DNA of 64,000 nt, from positions 1 through 64,000 of the forward strand of contig NZ_JACCHQ010000027.1 in NCBI RefSeq assembly GCF_016031655.1, given 5' to 3'. Below the pieces are notes generated by a model. The model did not search any database and was not told the origin of the DNA. It saw only the letters and a program-made list of their open reading frames with translations. The DNA is from Bradyrhizobium glycinis. Its GTDB lineage: Bacteria > Pseudomonadota > Alphaproteobacteria > Rhizobiales > Xanthobacteraceae. Position numbers and translations under genes: made by a program. Shown here piece by piece: positions 1-10,465 of the stretch. Positions within the stretch are counted from its first letter, which is position 1; the number at the start of each line of letters is the position of its first letter.

Positions 1-133
1 GCCCAAGCGGATGTCCTGCGTGGGGTCTTGAGTGGCAAAGACCGGACTCCCCGTCCCAGTTCTGTGGCTTTGGTGACATAGAACGCCCTGGTGAGATCTT
101 CCAGCGATCAATGAGGCGTCCTATGAGTATACA

Positions 134-910
134 CTAGAAGCGCACATTCTTGAGCAATACATCACCTTCCACGGCGCGTGGGTAGTGGGCAGCCACCTCG
201 AATGAAGGTAACAGGTCCAGAATGGCTCGCATGGACAACTGCCCTTCGTAGAGCTCGCGATCGCTATATTCCGTGTAGATGAAACGCGTGTTGCTTAATG
301 TCTGCATGCCGCCGGCGATAACATCAGCTTCGGCTCCCTGGACATCCATCCAGATGAAATCGACTGTGTTCAGCTTGGCTTCGCTGCACCAGTCGTCCAA
401 TCTCCGCGTTTCGACCGAAATAGGGCGGTCGAACCGAACCCAATCATACTCGGTCAGATGATTTTTCGGGCGGCGTATTGAGCCGGAGAGGTCCCATTCC
501 TTCGCCTCACCATCTGCATTGCTTGGATGGAAGTCGATCATCCCGTTCCGATCGCTGATGGCGATTTCAAGCAACTTCACCCTGTTGAGAGATGCGCCCA
601 ACTTCTTCTTGAAGCGCGCGATTGCTCTGGGGTCTGGTTCAAAGCAGTAGAGCTGAGCTTGCGGGCACAGGTTGAGAAACTGTTGCGTATCGGTCCCGTC
701 ATTGCAGCCAATGTCCAGGATGACGGGATTCGGCTTCTGAAGTAGCGAGACTATGTGCTGGTGTACTTCTAGAGATGACACGGTGCTTGTTCCATTGGGC
801 GCGGGGCTCGGGTGAATTTCGACTCCGAAGCCGAAATCACACGCTAGACGCGGCCGCACAACGCATATCAAGGTATACAATTCATATGTCGGCCCGTCCC
901 CTTGATCCAT
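134..910 (-). CDS. noeI: FkbM-family methyltransferase, probable Nod-factor 2-O-methyltransferase NoeI
   Basis: The protein carries an S-adenosylmethionine fold: the glycine motif LDIGCNDGTDTQQF about 65 residues in, the acidic strand end YCFEPDPRA, and the FkbM-type DFIWMDVQGAEADV and YTEYSDRELY segments. FkbM proteins O-methylate sugars and other small hydroxyls. NoeI of rhizobia belongs to this family and methylates O-2 of the fucose that NodZ adds to Nod factors. NodZ is encoded in this window, so the substrate would be available. The gene runs on the same strand as the nod operon but about 32 kb away and next to groESL. The N-terminal 50 residues of the open frame look non-conserved. A GTG near 775 (VSSLEVHQH) is a likely alternative start. 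I found no nod box in front of it. The methyltransferase class is firm; the NoeI name is an inference from family, length and context. Confidence 0.72.
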   Translation of the reverse strand: MDQGDGPTYELYTLICVVRPRLACDFGFGVEIHPSPAPNGTSTVSSLEVHQHIVSLLQKPNPVILDIGCNDGTDTQQFLNLCPQAQLYCFEPDPRAIARFKKKLGASLNRVKLLEIAISDRNGMIDFHPSNADGEAKEWDLSGSIRRPKNHLTEYDWVRFDRPISVETRRLDDWCSEAKLNTVDFIWMDVQGAEADVIAGGMQTLSNTRFIYTEYSDRELYEGQLSMRAILDLLPSFEVAAHYPRAVEGDVLLKNVRF

Positions 911-1738
911 GACGGCTATCGCGTGCCATCGACATCAAAAGGGAAACCTGTCGCACCGAGAGGTACGGCGCCCCCCCGCAATCCAAATTCGAACCCACGC
1001 CGGCAGACGCGCTCTCCGTGGGCCAGATCATTGTCTGCGGCTCGCGATGGCCGAAAGATCGGCTTCGCTTGAATGTCACCTGTCGGCTATTCTCTTGGAG
1101 CGTTCCGGGCAGAGTGATCTCTCGTGCTCAGCAATAGCCAATCAGCTCGATCACGGTTGCGCGAATGTGCTCTGCCGACCGCAGTTTGCCATCTCGGATT
1201 CGCTAACGCAATTTGCAAGCAGCTGCGGGGGATCCCATCCTCGGAATACTTTATTCTTCTGAGAAGCGCGGCCGCTCTCAAAGCCCAAATCCTGCGGGCA
1301 AGCAAGCCTCCGCGGCGTTGGCGCAGATCTGTTCGACCGCTATCGGTCTTCAAACGATCGGGAAATTCAACAGATTTTGAGCGACAGTGCCGCGGCTGGG
1401 CGTCGACAATTCGATACAAATCGATCATGTCCTCTCTTGAAGCACGCCCTCTTACGGGAAACATAGGCTGATCTTTTCGAGATAGTTGGTACTTGCTGTA
1501 TGCGAGGCTAAGTCAAATTTATCGAGCGCCGCGCTTCGATGAGTCTGGTGCACCGTAGGTTGCGCCGGCATCAGCTGGTAAGTATCAACGGCAAAGCCGG
1601 GCCTTGCGAATTGAGACGCTCGAAGCGGCCATGGGCGACGCTGGCGCGCCCCGGTTTTATTGGCCGCCCGAAGGCGACCTTTGCGCCACATGTTCATTGG
1701 TCGAGCCGGGCGTCCTCGGCCTCCTGCTTACGGGTTTA
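911..1738. other. Gene-poor stretch downstream of the noeI start
   Basis: Only short overlapping open frames are present on both strands, with no convincing ribosome binding site or recognisable protein motif. I found no promoter or repeat I would defend. It is probably degraded island DNA. Confidence 0.4.
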
Positions 1739-2090
1739 TTCCATGATCACCGCTTCGTCTCGACCGGCGGTGGAAACGACGTATCCCCGGGTCCAGAAGT
1801 GCTGCCTACGAAGTTGTGCTTCCTCTCTCCATAGACCCGCGCCAGATGGACAGCGTTCTTGTCCTAGATGTACCCTACCACTTGCGACACCGCACATCCG
1901 GCTGTGATAACGCTCATCATGTGAACATGAGCGCGCATCAACTGCCTCTCCTCGAATCCGAATTCCTTCTGCACTGCCAATCTGCGGAACACACCGCGGA
2001 GCTGCTGCCTCAACTCGTCTACAGCGTTCCTGCAACACTTGGTAATGAAGAGCACATGATCTTTGCACTCGCATTTGCGTTGGCTTAGGC
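1739..2090 (-). pseudogene. IS200/IS605-family TnpA transposase relic
   Basis: On the minus strand a frame reads FITKCCRNAVDELRQQL, then LMRAHVHMMSVI, then AVSQVVGYI. This is the core of an IS200-type Y1 transposase, where the histidine-hydrophobe-histidine pair (HVHM) binds metal. An in-frame TAG follows VGYI. The homology then continues in frame as a typical IAV/HLARVYGERK block, and further on in another frame as an HFWTRGYVVSTAGRDE block. The gene is therefore broken by at least one stop and one frameshift. The N-terminal catalytic region is incomplete. It is a dead insertion-sequence fragment, one of several in the window. Confidence 0.75.
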
Positions 2091-2359
2091 TCTCGTGGTG
2101 ATGGTGGGTCGAAAAGTTCCTTCTCGTTTCCGTGGTGGCTCACCAGCCGCAAATTTCGTCGATGGACGCGCCTGAAATGTCAAACTTCTGCTGCCTTCCC
2201 GGCGGAGCCGGGGGGTAACCTAGATGCCGCCGTCAGAGCTAGCAATATGTGCGGTCCGGCCACCGTCCTCGAAACACGCGGCGCTTCGATCGGTATAACG
2301 CGCGACCGTGCTATGTTGAGAGACGCTCGTCTCAATCCGGGTGTTTCGGCGAAACGTGA

Positions 2360-2375
2360 TGTCATTTTCGCAACA
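2360..2375. promoter_or_regulatory. NifA upstream activator sequence (TGT-N10-ACA) for groESL
   Basis: The sequence TGTCATTTTCGCAACA is a perfect TGT-N10-ACA NifA binding site. It lies about 125 bp upstream of the start predicted by the sigma-54 promoter at 2468-2484, within the usual 80-150 bp. NifA bound here would contact sigma-54 RNA polymerase through IHF-assisted looping. NifA is encoded in this window. Confidence 0.8.
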
Positions 2376-2467
2376 GCTTGACGAGCTGTGTACATGAGGG
2401 CGTTTGATTTCAGACAAAGACACGGAGCACAGGCAACTGTTCATCGGAATTTCAGCGTACAGCTCAT

Positions 2468-2484
2468 TTGGCCTGACTTTTGCT
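2468..2484 (+). promoter_or_regulatory. Sigma-54 (-24/-12) promoter of groESL
   Basis: TTGGCCTGACTTTTGCT matches the sigma-54 consensus, with GG at 2470-2471 and GC at 2482-2483 separated by exactly 10 bp and a perfect TTGCT -12 element. It lies about 60 bp before the groES start. B. japonicum groESL3 is known to be co-regulated with nif genes through NifA and sigma-54, and this arrangement fits that operon. Confidence 0.88.
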
Positions 2485-2544
2485 ACACTTGGGCTGGTCA
2501 CTATGTGACTATCTCTAACTTGTTCGAACGCTCAGGAGACTTGC

Positions 2545-2859
2545 ATGGATTTCCGTCCGCTTCACGACCGCGTCGTGGTCAAGCGCATCGACGCCGATGA
2601 GAAGACCGCTGGCGGCATTATCATTCCGGACACAGCCAAGGAAAAGCCCTCGCAGGGCGAAGTCGTCGCCGTTGGCCCGGGTGGCCGCGACGAAGCTGGC
2701 AAGCTGATCCCGATCGACATTGAGGTCGGCGACCGCGTGCTGTTCGGCAAATGGTCCGGCACGGAGGTCAGGATCGAGGGGCGCGACCTGTTGATCATGA
2801 AGGAGAGCGACATCCTGGGCGTTCTCACCGACGAGATTCCCAAGAAGAAAGCCGCCTAA
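2545..2859 (+). CDS. groES: Co-chaperonin GroES (10 kDa)
   Basis: A 104-residue GroES that starts MDFRPLHDRVVVKRI and carries the GroEL-binding mobile loop around DEKTAGGIIIPDTAKEK, followed by GEVVAVGPGG and the VLFGKWSGTEV strand. It forms the heptameric lid of the cytoplasmic GroEL folding chamber. The start has the ribosome binding site AGGAG (aggagacttgcATG). It is the first gene of a two-gene operon, with groEL 74 bp downstream. A sigma-54 promoter with a NifA site controls it, so production should peak under microaerobic, nitrogen-fixing conditions in the nodule. Confidence 0.96.
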   Translation: MDFRPLHDRVVVKRIDADEKTAGGIIIPDTAKEKPSQGEVVAVGPGGRDEAGKLIPIDIEVGDRVLFGKWSGTEVRIEGRDLLIMKESDILGVLTDEIPKKKAA

Positions 2860-2933
2860 CTCGCACAGCTCACCTCCTACGAGCGCCCACCGGGCGTCTT
2901 GAAGGAACAACAATAAGAACTGAGGAATTCTTT

Positions 2934-4574
<1,641 letters not shown>

Positions 4575-4606
4575 TCCACACTCTCGAAGTGTCGATGACA
4601 TGCAGA

Positions 4607-4635
4607 CCCTGGCAGGAATGCCAGGGTTTTTATTT
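4607..4635 (+). terminator. Rho-independent terminator of groESL
   Basis: An 8-bp perfect stem, CCCTGGCA / TGCCAGGG, closes a GGAA tetraloop and is followed by TTTTTATTT. It begins 32 bp after the groEL stop. Confidence 0.9.
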
Positions 4636-5132
4636 CGGGCGAGCTTGCAATGCAAAGCACAACCCTCTGCCTACCCATATGAGGGTAGGGCCAGACTTAA
4701 TTTGCTTGCGGCTTTTCTTCGGTAACAACAGGGTCTAAGTCACGGGTGCCTGTGGCGAGAGATCAAGGTCGGCGGCGGTGAGCACGATGAAAGTGATCTG
4801 CTCGCAGGCTCGAGATCATTCGCTTAATTGGCGCGGCGCGTCTTTCTTCGGTATCTCGAAGTGGCAGTGAACATGATAAATGCCATAAGTCACGTGCCGC
4901 CTCCCTATGCTGGCGATAGGGCACGACGGACGTCTCCACAGGAGGCCATCTTTTTTACGAAACACCACTCGACCGCGCTGAGTGTCTTGAGGAGAATGGA
5001 ACGAGACTGAAAACGAGCGTGCACTCCGGTAGGTCATAGCGACAAGACGCATCTTAAAGCCCGCGGGGCGGTCGCAACCAATCCAAGTCCCAGGCAGCGT
5101 GCTTATACTGCCCCCACATCCATACTATACCA
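4636..5132. other. Intergenic stretch before the acyl-CoA dehydrogenase gene
   Basis: No gene is recognisable. I looked for a -24/-12 element with 10-bp spacing and a NifA or nod-type box and found none. Nothing else in it can be supported. Confidence 0.4.
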
Positions 5133-6749
5133 ATGTCTAACCGAGCGAGCCACCGGGATGAATTGGCACGAAGCGCGGCCGGGATCATTGTGGGGCTTAT
5201 GGCTATGAACACTCAGGTTTACGCTCGTTTCGGCGAGCCGCAAGAACGCACAGCTGAAGGCCGTGCAGCTGCACTATACTCCAGTTTGATCGCTGATCTC
5301 AGCCAGCTGAACTTCGCGGACGCGGATGACCGCCGAGCATTCCCGCCAACCCTGCACAGCACATTGGCAAAGCATGGACTGTTCGGGCTCACCACACCAG
5401 GAGAGCACGGCGGATTAGGCCTTTCCCTGCAGGAGGCCATCGACCTCATCTCCGCCACTGCATCCTTCGATGTCTCCGCTGCCTCTACCCTCGTCATCCA
5501 TAACTTTTTGGCGTTGCCCTGCATCGAAGCGGCACCGCACATCCCCGAACAAAAACATATCATTTGTGGTGCAACACGCGGCGATCTCTGCGCTTTCGCG
5601 TTGACCGAGCCTGGAGCTGGCTCCGCCCCGAGGCATATAGAGGCTTCCGCTCTCATGCACGGAGATAGAGTTCGTATCTCGGGCCGCAAGATCTGGATCG
5701 GCCTGGCTGACTGGGCTCGCTGGATCGTTTGCTTTGCGCGCGCGTCTGGTCCCGATGCGAAAGGTCGGCTCGTTGGTGTACTCGTTGATAGGCAGGCCCC
5801 AGGCCTAAAGGTCACGCACGAACATCGCACACTCGGTCTACGTGGCATTATTCAGAATACTCTGGAGTTTCAGGATGTCGAGGTGCCGCGTGCTTACGTG
5901 CTCTCTCGCGATCAAGACGGCTGGGGCGCGGCGGCGTCTAGTATGAACCGCGGCCGTATCGGTGTGGCTGCTATGGGTCTTGGAGCGCTTGAGCGCGCTA
6001 TCCAGCTCGCAGCCTCTTATGCAAGCCATCGCCGACTTGGTAAACTTCGCATGATCGAGAACAGCTACATCTGGCAGTTGTTTGGGCAGATGGTGCTGCG
6101 GCGGGAAGTAGTAAAGGCGATGCTGGCCGCTTCCTGCCGACTAATTTCAGCGCAGGGCGCGCCCAACGTGCACCTTGCTTCGGCAACGAAGGTTTTGTCC
6201 TCGGAGTGGTGCGGCATTGTCGCTGATCAATGCGTCCAGCTGGTAGGCGGCCGTGGTTACGATGAGGGGACGCCTCTAGCCAAAATATACCGAGACGCTC
6301 GCATCCTCCGCATCTTCGAAGGTCCGACTGAGGCGCTCCTATCACATCTCGGCCGCTGCCTGCTCTCCAAAGCCACACGTGACGAGATAAGCGATCTCTT
6401 TCGGTCACTTGGTGCGTCATCAGTCCATGCTGCTGCAATTGAGGAACTCTCTGCGTTGAATGAGACAGACGGTGCCGTGCTGATCTATGCGGGTTGGCTC
6501 ACCACGCTGGGGCTGGCCCACGCTGTGATGTCTTCTGGTCGGTTTTCTATCTCCGATTGCACAGAAGCAGCGTCCGACCTGGTCAGGTCCGAATTGGCAG
6601 TGCTCCGTACACGCGCACCGGCACCGCAATCTTTCGAGGATCGCAATCGCGCGAGCCGGACTCTAGCCACCTTCCTTCGAGACATCTCTTGTTCCATTCG
6701 CTCCCCTGTCCTTACAGATGATCACCTCAAGTTGGTGCAGTATGTCTGA
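5133..6749 (+). CDS. Acyl-CoA dehydrogenase family flavoprotein
   Basis: A 538-residue acyl-CoA dehydrogenase fold, longer than the usual 380. The N-terminal helical domain includes FGLTTPGEHGGLGLSLQEA. The FAD/substrate-binding block reads AFALTEPGAGS, with KIWIGLADWARW behind it. The C-terminal domain contains the FAD loop QLVGGRGYDEGTPLAKIYRDARI and RIFEGPTEALL, where the glutamate of FEGP is the usual catalytic base. An extra helical tail of about 120 residues follows. These enzymes oxidise acyl-CoA or acyl-ACP thioesters at C2-C3 and pass electrons to an ETF. Whether the ETF-like FixA system is a partner is unknown. The first 20 residues may not be translated; the ATG at Met24 (MNTQVYARFGEP) is an alternative start. 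The gene is isolated, with no obvious operon partner. The substrate cannot be told from sequence. Confidence 0.88.
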   Translation: MSNRASHRDELARSAAGIIVGLMAMNTQVYARFGEPQERTAEGRAAALYSSLIADLSQLNFADADDRRAFPPTLHSTLAKHGLFGLTTPGEHGGLGLSLQEAIDLISATASFDVSAASTLVIHNFLALPCIEAAPHIPEQKHIICGATRGDLCAFALTEPGAGSAPRHIEASALMHGDRVRISGRKIWIGLADWARWIVCFARASGPDAKGRLVGVLVDRQAPGLKVTHEHRTLGLRGIIQNTLEFQDVEVPRAYVLSRDQDGWGAAASSMNRGRIGVAAMGLGALERAIQLAASYASHRRLGKLRMIENSYIWQLFGQMVLRREVVKAMLAASCRLISAQGAPNVHLASATKVLSSEWCGIVADQCVQLVGGRGYDEGTPLAKIYRDARILRIFEGPTEALLSHLGRCLLSKATRDEISDLFRSLGASSVHAAAIEELSALNETDGAVLIYAGWLTTLGLAHAVMSSGRFSISDCTEAASDLVRSELAVLRTRAPAPQSFEDRNRASRTLATFLRDISCSIRSPVLTDDHLKLVQYV

Positions 6750-7009
6750 GGCGTAGCGGATTCCGGACGTGTTTCCGCGTGCTAATGCCGCGCGCGATGA
6801 GACAGCTTCGGAAGCCTAAGGTGTGCCTGAGCACTGCCGGAATCCGGCAGCCTCAGCTATGAGGCCGTAACCGAGATCGGGCCGGGGCAGCGCTGGCCGC
6901 AGCCAAGGCTTACGCGTTCAGCGGGCGACCGTGCTGCCACGTCGACCAACAGCGACGAGACAGGGGTGGGCCGCCACGGTGTGCTACCAGCCTGGCTCCA
7001 GCCCGGCTG

Positions 7010-7711
7010 ATGGAGCGCGGACTGCCATCGGGAGACATGTCACGCCGTCAGTCCCGATTACATCGTGGTGATCTCGCAAGGCATCGATCCCCTGTGTTCG
7101 CCGTCGAACCAGGAGATCACTCGTTGAACGCCTTCTCGGCGCTGTTGACGCCCACAATGGGCATTGTTGGTCGAGACGCGGCTTCGGCTATTGCTTTCCG
7201 CGTCCCACGCCTCTTTGTAGGGATGGATCAGCCGAACATCGCGGCCGAATTTACCGATCTCCCGTGCCTAATCATGGACGCTGGCGCAGGCCTTCAACGC
7301 GAATCAGCGAGCAATCTGCTGTGGTTGAGCTTTCCTACCGAGAACGGTCCTTTCGTCTACCTAGCGCCGTGGAACTGGAATACGTCCTCGGCCAATGCAC
7401 CAATCATACTATGCTCAGAGCACGGATGCCCTCCGTTGACGATCCTTAACGAGACCTTCGGAGGCAAGCTGATCGACCTGATAACCGTAACAGGCGAAGG
7501 CTGGCCAGAGGGGTGGGTTCTAGACAGACGGAACCGCCCCACTCCGGCTATCCTTCTTTTGGCAAATCGCGTCGGGATCGTCAGCTTTCGGAAAGCTGGT
7601 CCACGTACAATGCCTTTGAAGTTAGCGGAGCGTGGCAGGGACAGCGCTTGCCCCGTGTATGCGTGGGGTGTTTGGGCGCCGAGTCACGTTTCTGCTAACT
7701 TCGATCAGTAG
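7010..7711 (+). CDS. Unrecognised open frame, possibly a decayed gene
   Basis: A 233-codon open frame whose middle part (about residues 40-170, from NAFSALLTPTMGIVGR to LIDLITVTGEGWPEGW) looks protein-like in composition. I cannot assign a family. There is no good ribosome binding site at the first start. The tail, after about residue 190, overlaps a tts-box-like palindrome at 7580 and a short direct repeat, which suggests it is not coding there. It could be a relic of a secreted or island-specific protein. Treat it as hypothetical. Confidence 0.3.
   Translation: MERGLPSGDMSRRQSRLHRGDLARHRSPVFAVEPGDHSLNAFSALLTPTMGIVGRDAASAIAFRVPRLFVGMDQPNIAAEFTDLPCLIMDAGAGLQRESASNLLWLSFPTENGPFVYLAPWNWNTSSANAPIILCSEHGCPPLTILNETFGGKLIDLITVTGEGWPEGWVLDRRNRPTPAILLLANRVGIVSFRKAGPRTMPLKLAERGRDSACPVYAWGVWAPSHVSANFDQ
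7577..7612 (+). promoter_or_regulatory. tts-box-like palindrome (possible TtsI site)
   Basis: The core GTCAGCTTTCGGAAAGCT at 7580-7597 matches 16 of 18 positions of the rhizobial tts box core (GTCAGCTTnTCGAAAGCT), the site recognised by TtsI in front of type III secretion genes. It is followed by a pyrimidine/TA-containing stretch as in known boxes. No complete effector gene follows. It may be a remnant or a chance palindrome. Confidence 0.3.
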
Positions 7712-7766
7712 TGCGGGCGTGGCAGGGACAGCGACTGATCCATCCCAGCCCGATTGGCGCCGAGTC
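7630..7766. repeat. Imperfect direct duplication of about 87 bp
   Basis: The 17-mer GCGTGGCAGGGACAGCG occurs at 7630-7646 and again at 7717-7733. GGCGCCGAGTC also recurs at 7675-7685 and 7756-7766. The second element has nearly the same offset, so this is a short tandem duplication that has diverged in between. Confidence 0.65.
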
Positions 7767-8324
7767 GCGCCCGCGCTACTTCCGGTGTGAGACTGGGATT
7801 ATATCGAAGCCACGGGACGACAATCGTAATAGCGACTTGCGCGCTACGCGGAGAGGGTTAGGGGCCGTAAGTTTAGAATGCCACCTCCCATTGTTCGGGA
7901 AGTAAATTGGCAAATGACCTTGTAGTTTAGCTCGGTGCAACGCTCGACCAGTTCCAAAGAGTTATGGATCCGGCTGAGGACATCGCTCCCGGTCTGTTTG
8001 AACCGTGAGGCTTAGAACGAACACGGTGCAGACTATTATCGCTCTCGGTTCGGGGTCTCGAGGTCTTCACCAGAGCCGAGCGTCAGCTGAAGTGCAGGAA
8101 CGAGACAATGCGGCGGTTGCTGCGGAGCGCGTGGCGAGCGTCGACTGTCCTGTTCGCTGGGGCGACCGGCATGCATTGTCGGCCGTGGTCGCTGTTTGGC
8201 TGGCGCCGTCGGTAGAAAAGAGGCCGGCGATGCTCGAAGCCGGCGAACCACAGTTTGTGTCGTCCATGGTGGATGCCTGGTGCCCGGAGGGGCATAGAGG
8301 ATCAAAAACCATACGAGGAGCTTA
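7767..8324. other. Gene-poor stretch before the IS1595 relic
   Basis: Short overlapping frames only, with no recognisable motif, promoter or terminator. Probably debris from rearrangements around the adjacent insertion-sequence relic. Confidence 0.35.
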
Positions 8325-8669
8325 ACCTTCACACGGGAGAGGTCCACCCACCACCACTATCGCGTCATTGCCGACATTCACAGCGTTGCCACCCACAAGA
8401 CCGTGGTCCATTCGCGTGACGAGTATGTCCGCTACGAAGCTGGCGAAGCGATCTCGACCAACATGGTTGAGGCCTACTATTCGATCTTCAAGCGCGGCAT
8501 GAAGGGCGTCTATCAGCATTGCAGCGAGAAGCACCTGCATCGCTACCTTGCCGAATTTGACTTCCGCTATTCCAACCGCTCCGCGACCGGCGTTGAGGAC
8601 GGTGAACGTGCAGACCTTGCCGTCAAGGGCGCGGCTGGCAAGCGTCTGCCGTATCGTCAATCTCACTAA
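8325..8669 (+). pseudogene. IS1595-family (ISXO2-like) transposase, C-terminal fragment
   Basis: The frame reads HYRVIADIHSVATHKTVVHS, then EYVRYEAGEAISTNMVEAYYSIFKRGMKGV, then SEKHLHRYLAEFDFRYSNR, which is the C-terminal third of ISXO2-type DDE transposases. The N-terminal zinc-finger and most of the catalytic domain are absent, so it cannot transpose. No terminal inverted repeats were recognised. Confidence 0.82.
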
Positions 8670-8812
8670 GCGCGATCTATCGCGGCTGGCCCGGCGATTC
8701 GTGAGACGGCGCGCAAAGCGCAAAAGTAAAAAGCGCGAAAGTAAATAGCTGTTAACGACTAGGTATGGACTCCATACCGATTCGCATCCACACTTGTGCG
8801 TTGAGTCGGAAA

Positions 8813-8838
8813 AGCCCGCCCTTGCCGGGGCGGGCCTC
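8813..8838. other. Strong GC hairpin without a T-tract
   Basis: GCCCGCCC and GGGCGGGC form an 8-bp stem around TTGCCG. No run of T follows on either strand, so it is at best a weak terminator or transcript stabiliser. Confidence 0.35.
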
Positions 8839-8876
8839 CGATACCGCAACCGACATCTGGGGTCGATCGCGGTCCA

Positions 8877-9320
8877 ATGGGTCAGTTAACAACTGGAGTA
8901 GACTCCAGATTCCGCGTCGATCACGCCATGGGCAGATGCGTGACCGAAGATATTCAGTTCCGGCAACGTTCCAAGATGCTGGGCAAACTTATCCAAGCTC
9001 AGCACCATCCGATTTCTGAAGTGTGGAAGAACGTCGCCTCCGACCTTCAAGACCTAGAACAAGATCGCAATCTCATTGTTCACGGACTTTGGCAGCGCGT
9101 AGATGGCGTTCCTCATGCCGCCGCCTATTCCCTTCGAAGGCGCCGAAAAGGCGCGCCACCGTCAAAGGTCTATGGCGAAGGCTTCCCTCCTGAGTGAATT
9201 CTGGAAATCAGTGAACGCATTTCCGCCGCGTGCCACTACCTTGAAGAACTACGCGGCGTCATCGCTCACGCAAACGAAGCATCTCAGAAAAAATCCGAGA
9301 AACCAACTCGGTCTCGTTAG
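8877..9320 (+). pseudogene. HEPN-like hypothetical protein interrupted by a stop
   Basis: The frame includes KMLGKLIQAQ, VASDLQDLEQDRNLIVHGLW and, after an in-frame TGA at 9196-9198, continues as ILEISERISAACHYLEELRG to a TAG at 9318-9320. RNLIVHG fits the R-x4-6-H signature of HEPN-fold proteins found in RNases and phage-defence modules, and also in many uncharacterised helical proteins. The beginning is not well defined. Because coding character continues in frame after the stop, I read it as a gene killed by one nonsense change. The HEPN assignment is tentative. Confidence 0.45.
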
Positions 9321-9464
9321 TCCACCCCCGCAAGCTCGTTACGCCCAGCCTGGATCATGGCTGGAGTTATCTCGACATCGGGCGCGCCAGCGGGCAGCGC
9401 CGAAGCACCGCCCACAGCGCGCCAACTAGGTTCTGTACCGTGTGGTGTCAAGCATATAATCCCC

Positions 9465-9502
9465 AAAACGAAAGCCCGCTCGGGTTGACCGCAGAGGGCT
9501 TT
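9465..9502 (-). terminator. Hairpin terminator for the small minus-strand operon
   Basis: Read on the minus strand, AAAGCCC and GGGCTTT form a 7-bp stem around a GC-rich loop and are followed by CGTTTTGGGG. It overlaps the stop of the HTH gene. The large loop makes it moderate. Confidence 0.5.
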
Positions 9503-9716
9503 AAGCGTTCTGGCGGCGCTTCCATCCCTGCGGGGGTGGGATCGCGTCATGAGCCTGCGCGAGAGTCTCAAGCCACGCCGCAACGCTCGCCGGGATGTCC
9601 GCCTCTCCCGATGCCCAGCGCCGGACCAGTCGGTCGTCGCATTCGAGGATCGCGGCGAGGCCCCGCTGCGTCCACCGCAGCGAGGCCAGACACTCGGCGA
9701 AGCGGTTCGGGGTCAT
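9501..9716 (-). CDS. Small phage-type helix-turn-helix protein
   Basis: A 71-residue protein starting MTPNRFAECLASLRWTQRGL. The segment RGLAAILECDDRLVRRWASG is a Cro/C1-like helix-turn-helix with its recognition helix, and is common in small proteins of alphaproteobacterial prophages and islands. The ATG overlaps the stop of the upstream gene by four bases (ATGA), so the two are translationally coupled. Its DNA target is unknown. Confidence 0.7.
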   Translation of the reverse strand: MTPNRFAECLASLRWTQRGLAAILECDDRLVRRWASGEADIPASVAAWLETLAQAHDAIPPPQGWKRRQNA

Positions 9717-9940
9717 GCCCCGAACAACTTCATAAACGCCGCGCCAGCGCCGAACAGAGCGGCCTCGGCCGTCATTCCAGCGACTGCGATCTGCCAAGGC
9801 GCGAGGACCATGTCGCGGGACAGCTTGCCACGTTCGGCCATCAGGTTGTGTTGCTCGGCGACGAACTTGCGGGTCTCTTCTTGCATGCGCTCGATGCGCG
9901 CGACCTGGTCTTGCTGATCCATCGTCGTAGCTTCCGTCAT
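9713..9940 (-). CDS. Small protein with coiled-coil and hydrophobic C-terminus
   Basis: 75 residues from ATG (MTEATTMDQQDQV); the open frame extends five codons further to a GTG. The N-terminal half is a charged amphipathic helix (VARIERMQEETRKFVAEQ). The C-terminal half is hydrophobic (IAVAGMTAEAALFGAGAAFM), compatible with a membrane segment. GAGGGAAA precedes the ATG at suitable spacing. It forms a two-gene unit with the HTH gene. This gene pair looks phage-derived. Function unknown. Confidence 0.6.
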   Translation of the reverse strand: MTEATTMDQQDQVARIERMQEETRKFVAEQHNLMAERGKLSRDMVLAPWQIAVAGMTAEAALFGAGAAFMKLFGA

Positions 9941-10061
9941 TGGGGTTTCCCTCACAATCGGCCGGGGACAATTCCGCTCAGCCTTGTCCGCAATATGCGG
10001 ACATAATCGCGAATGTCAATAGCGGACTCCACTTCCGTAAGATGGTGACTACATCCCGCAC

Positions 10062-10385
10062 ATGCAAAAGCGTATCGAGTATTGCACGCCGAAGGCCGTG
10101 AAAGCCGCACCGGACGGACCCGACTGGATTCTTGAAATCAAGATGGACGGTTATCGCGGTCTCCTTCAGCGGGATGGCGACCGCGTCCGACTGTTGTCCA
10201 AGGCGGGTCTCGATTGGACGTGGCGCTACCCACTGATCGTCGAAGCCGCCCTGAAGCTGCGGACCCAGCACTTCGTGCTCGACGGCGAGATCGTCATCCT
10301 CACGGATATTGGCGATGCCGACTTCGACGCCGTGCAGGCCACTGCTGCTACGGATCAGTGTGCCGCATTACTGTGCTGGGGCTGA
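10062..10385 (+). pseudogene. ATP-dependent DNA ligase, N-terminal fragment
   Basis: The 107-residue frame contains WILEIKMDGYRGLLQRDG, the nucleotidyl-transfer motif I (KxDGxR) whose lysine is adenylylated, and motif III-like FVLDGEIVIL. Functional LigD-type ligase domains are about 300 residues and add motifs IV-VI and an OB fold, which are absent here. The rest of the frame runs into unrelated repeats, so this is a truncated relic. It may derive from a non-homologous end-joining ligase gene carried by the island. Confidence 0.75.
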
Positions 10386-10465
10386 AGTCATCGAGGGATC
10401 GTGTCCGACAATGTCGCGCCGATCATCTGCTGCACGCTGTGATGGCGCAACGAGTACTTGATTGT

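Noticed and set aside
921..937. ATGGCACGCGATAGCCG just before the noeI open frame
   Set aside because: The GG-GC spacing is 9 instead of 10 and the -12 is poor.
2751..2933. N-terminal extension of GroEL
   Set aside because: It overlaps groES in another frame and is not part of any GroEL. The ATG at 2934 gives the standard protein.
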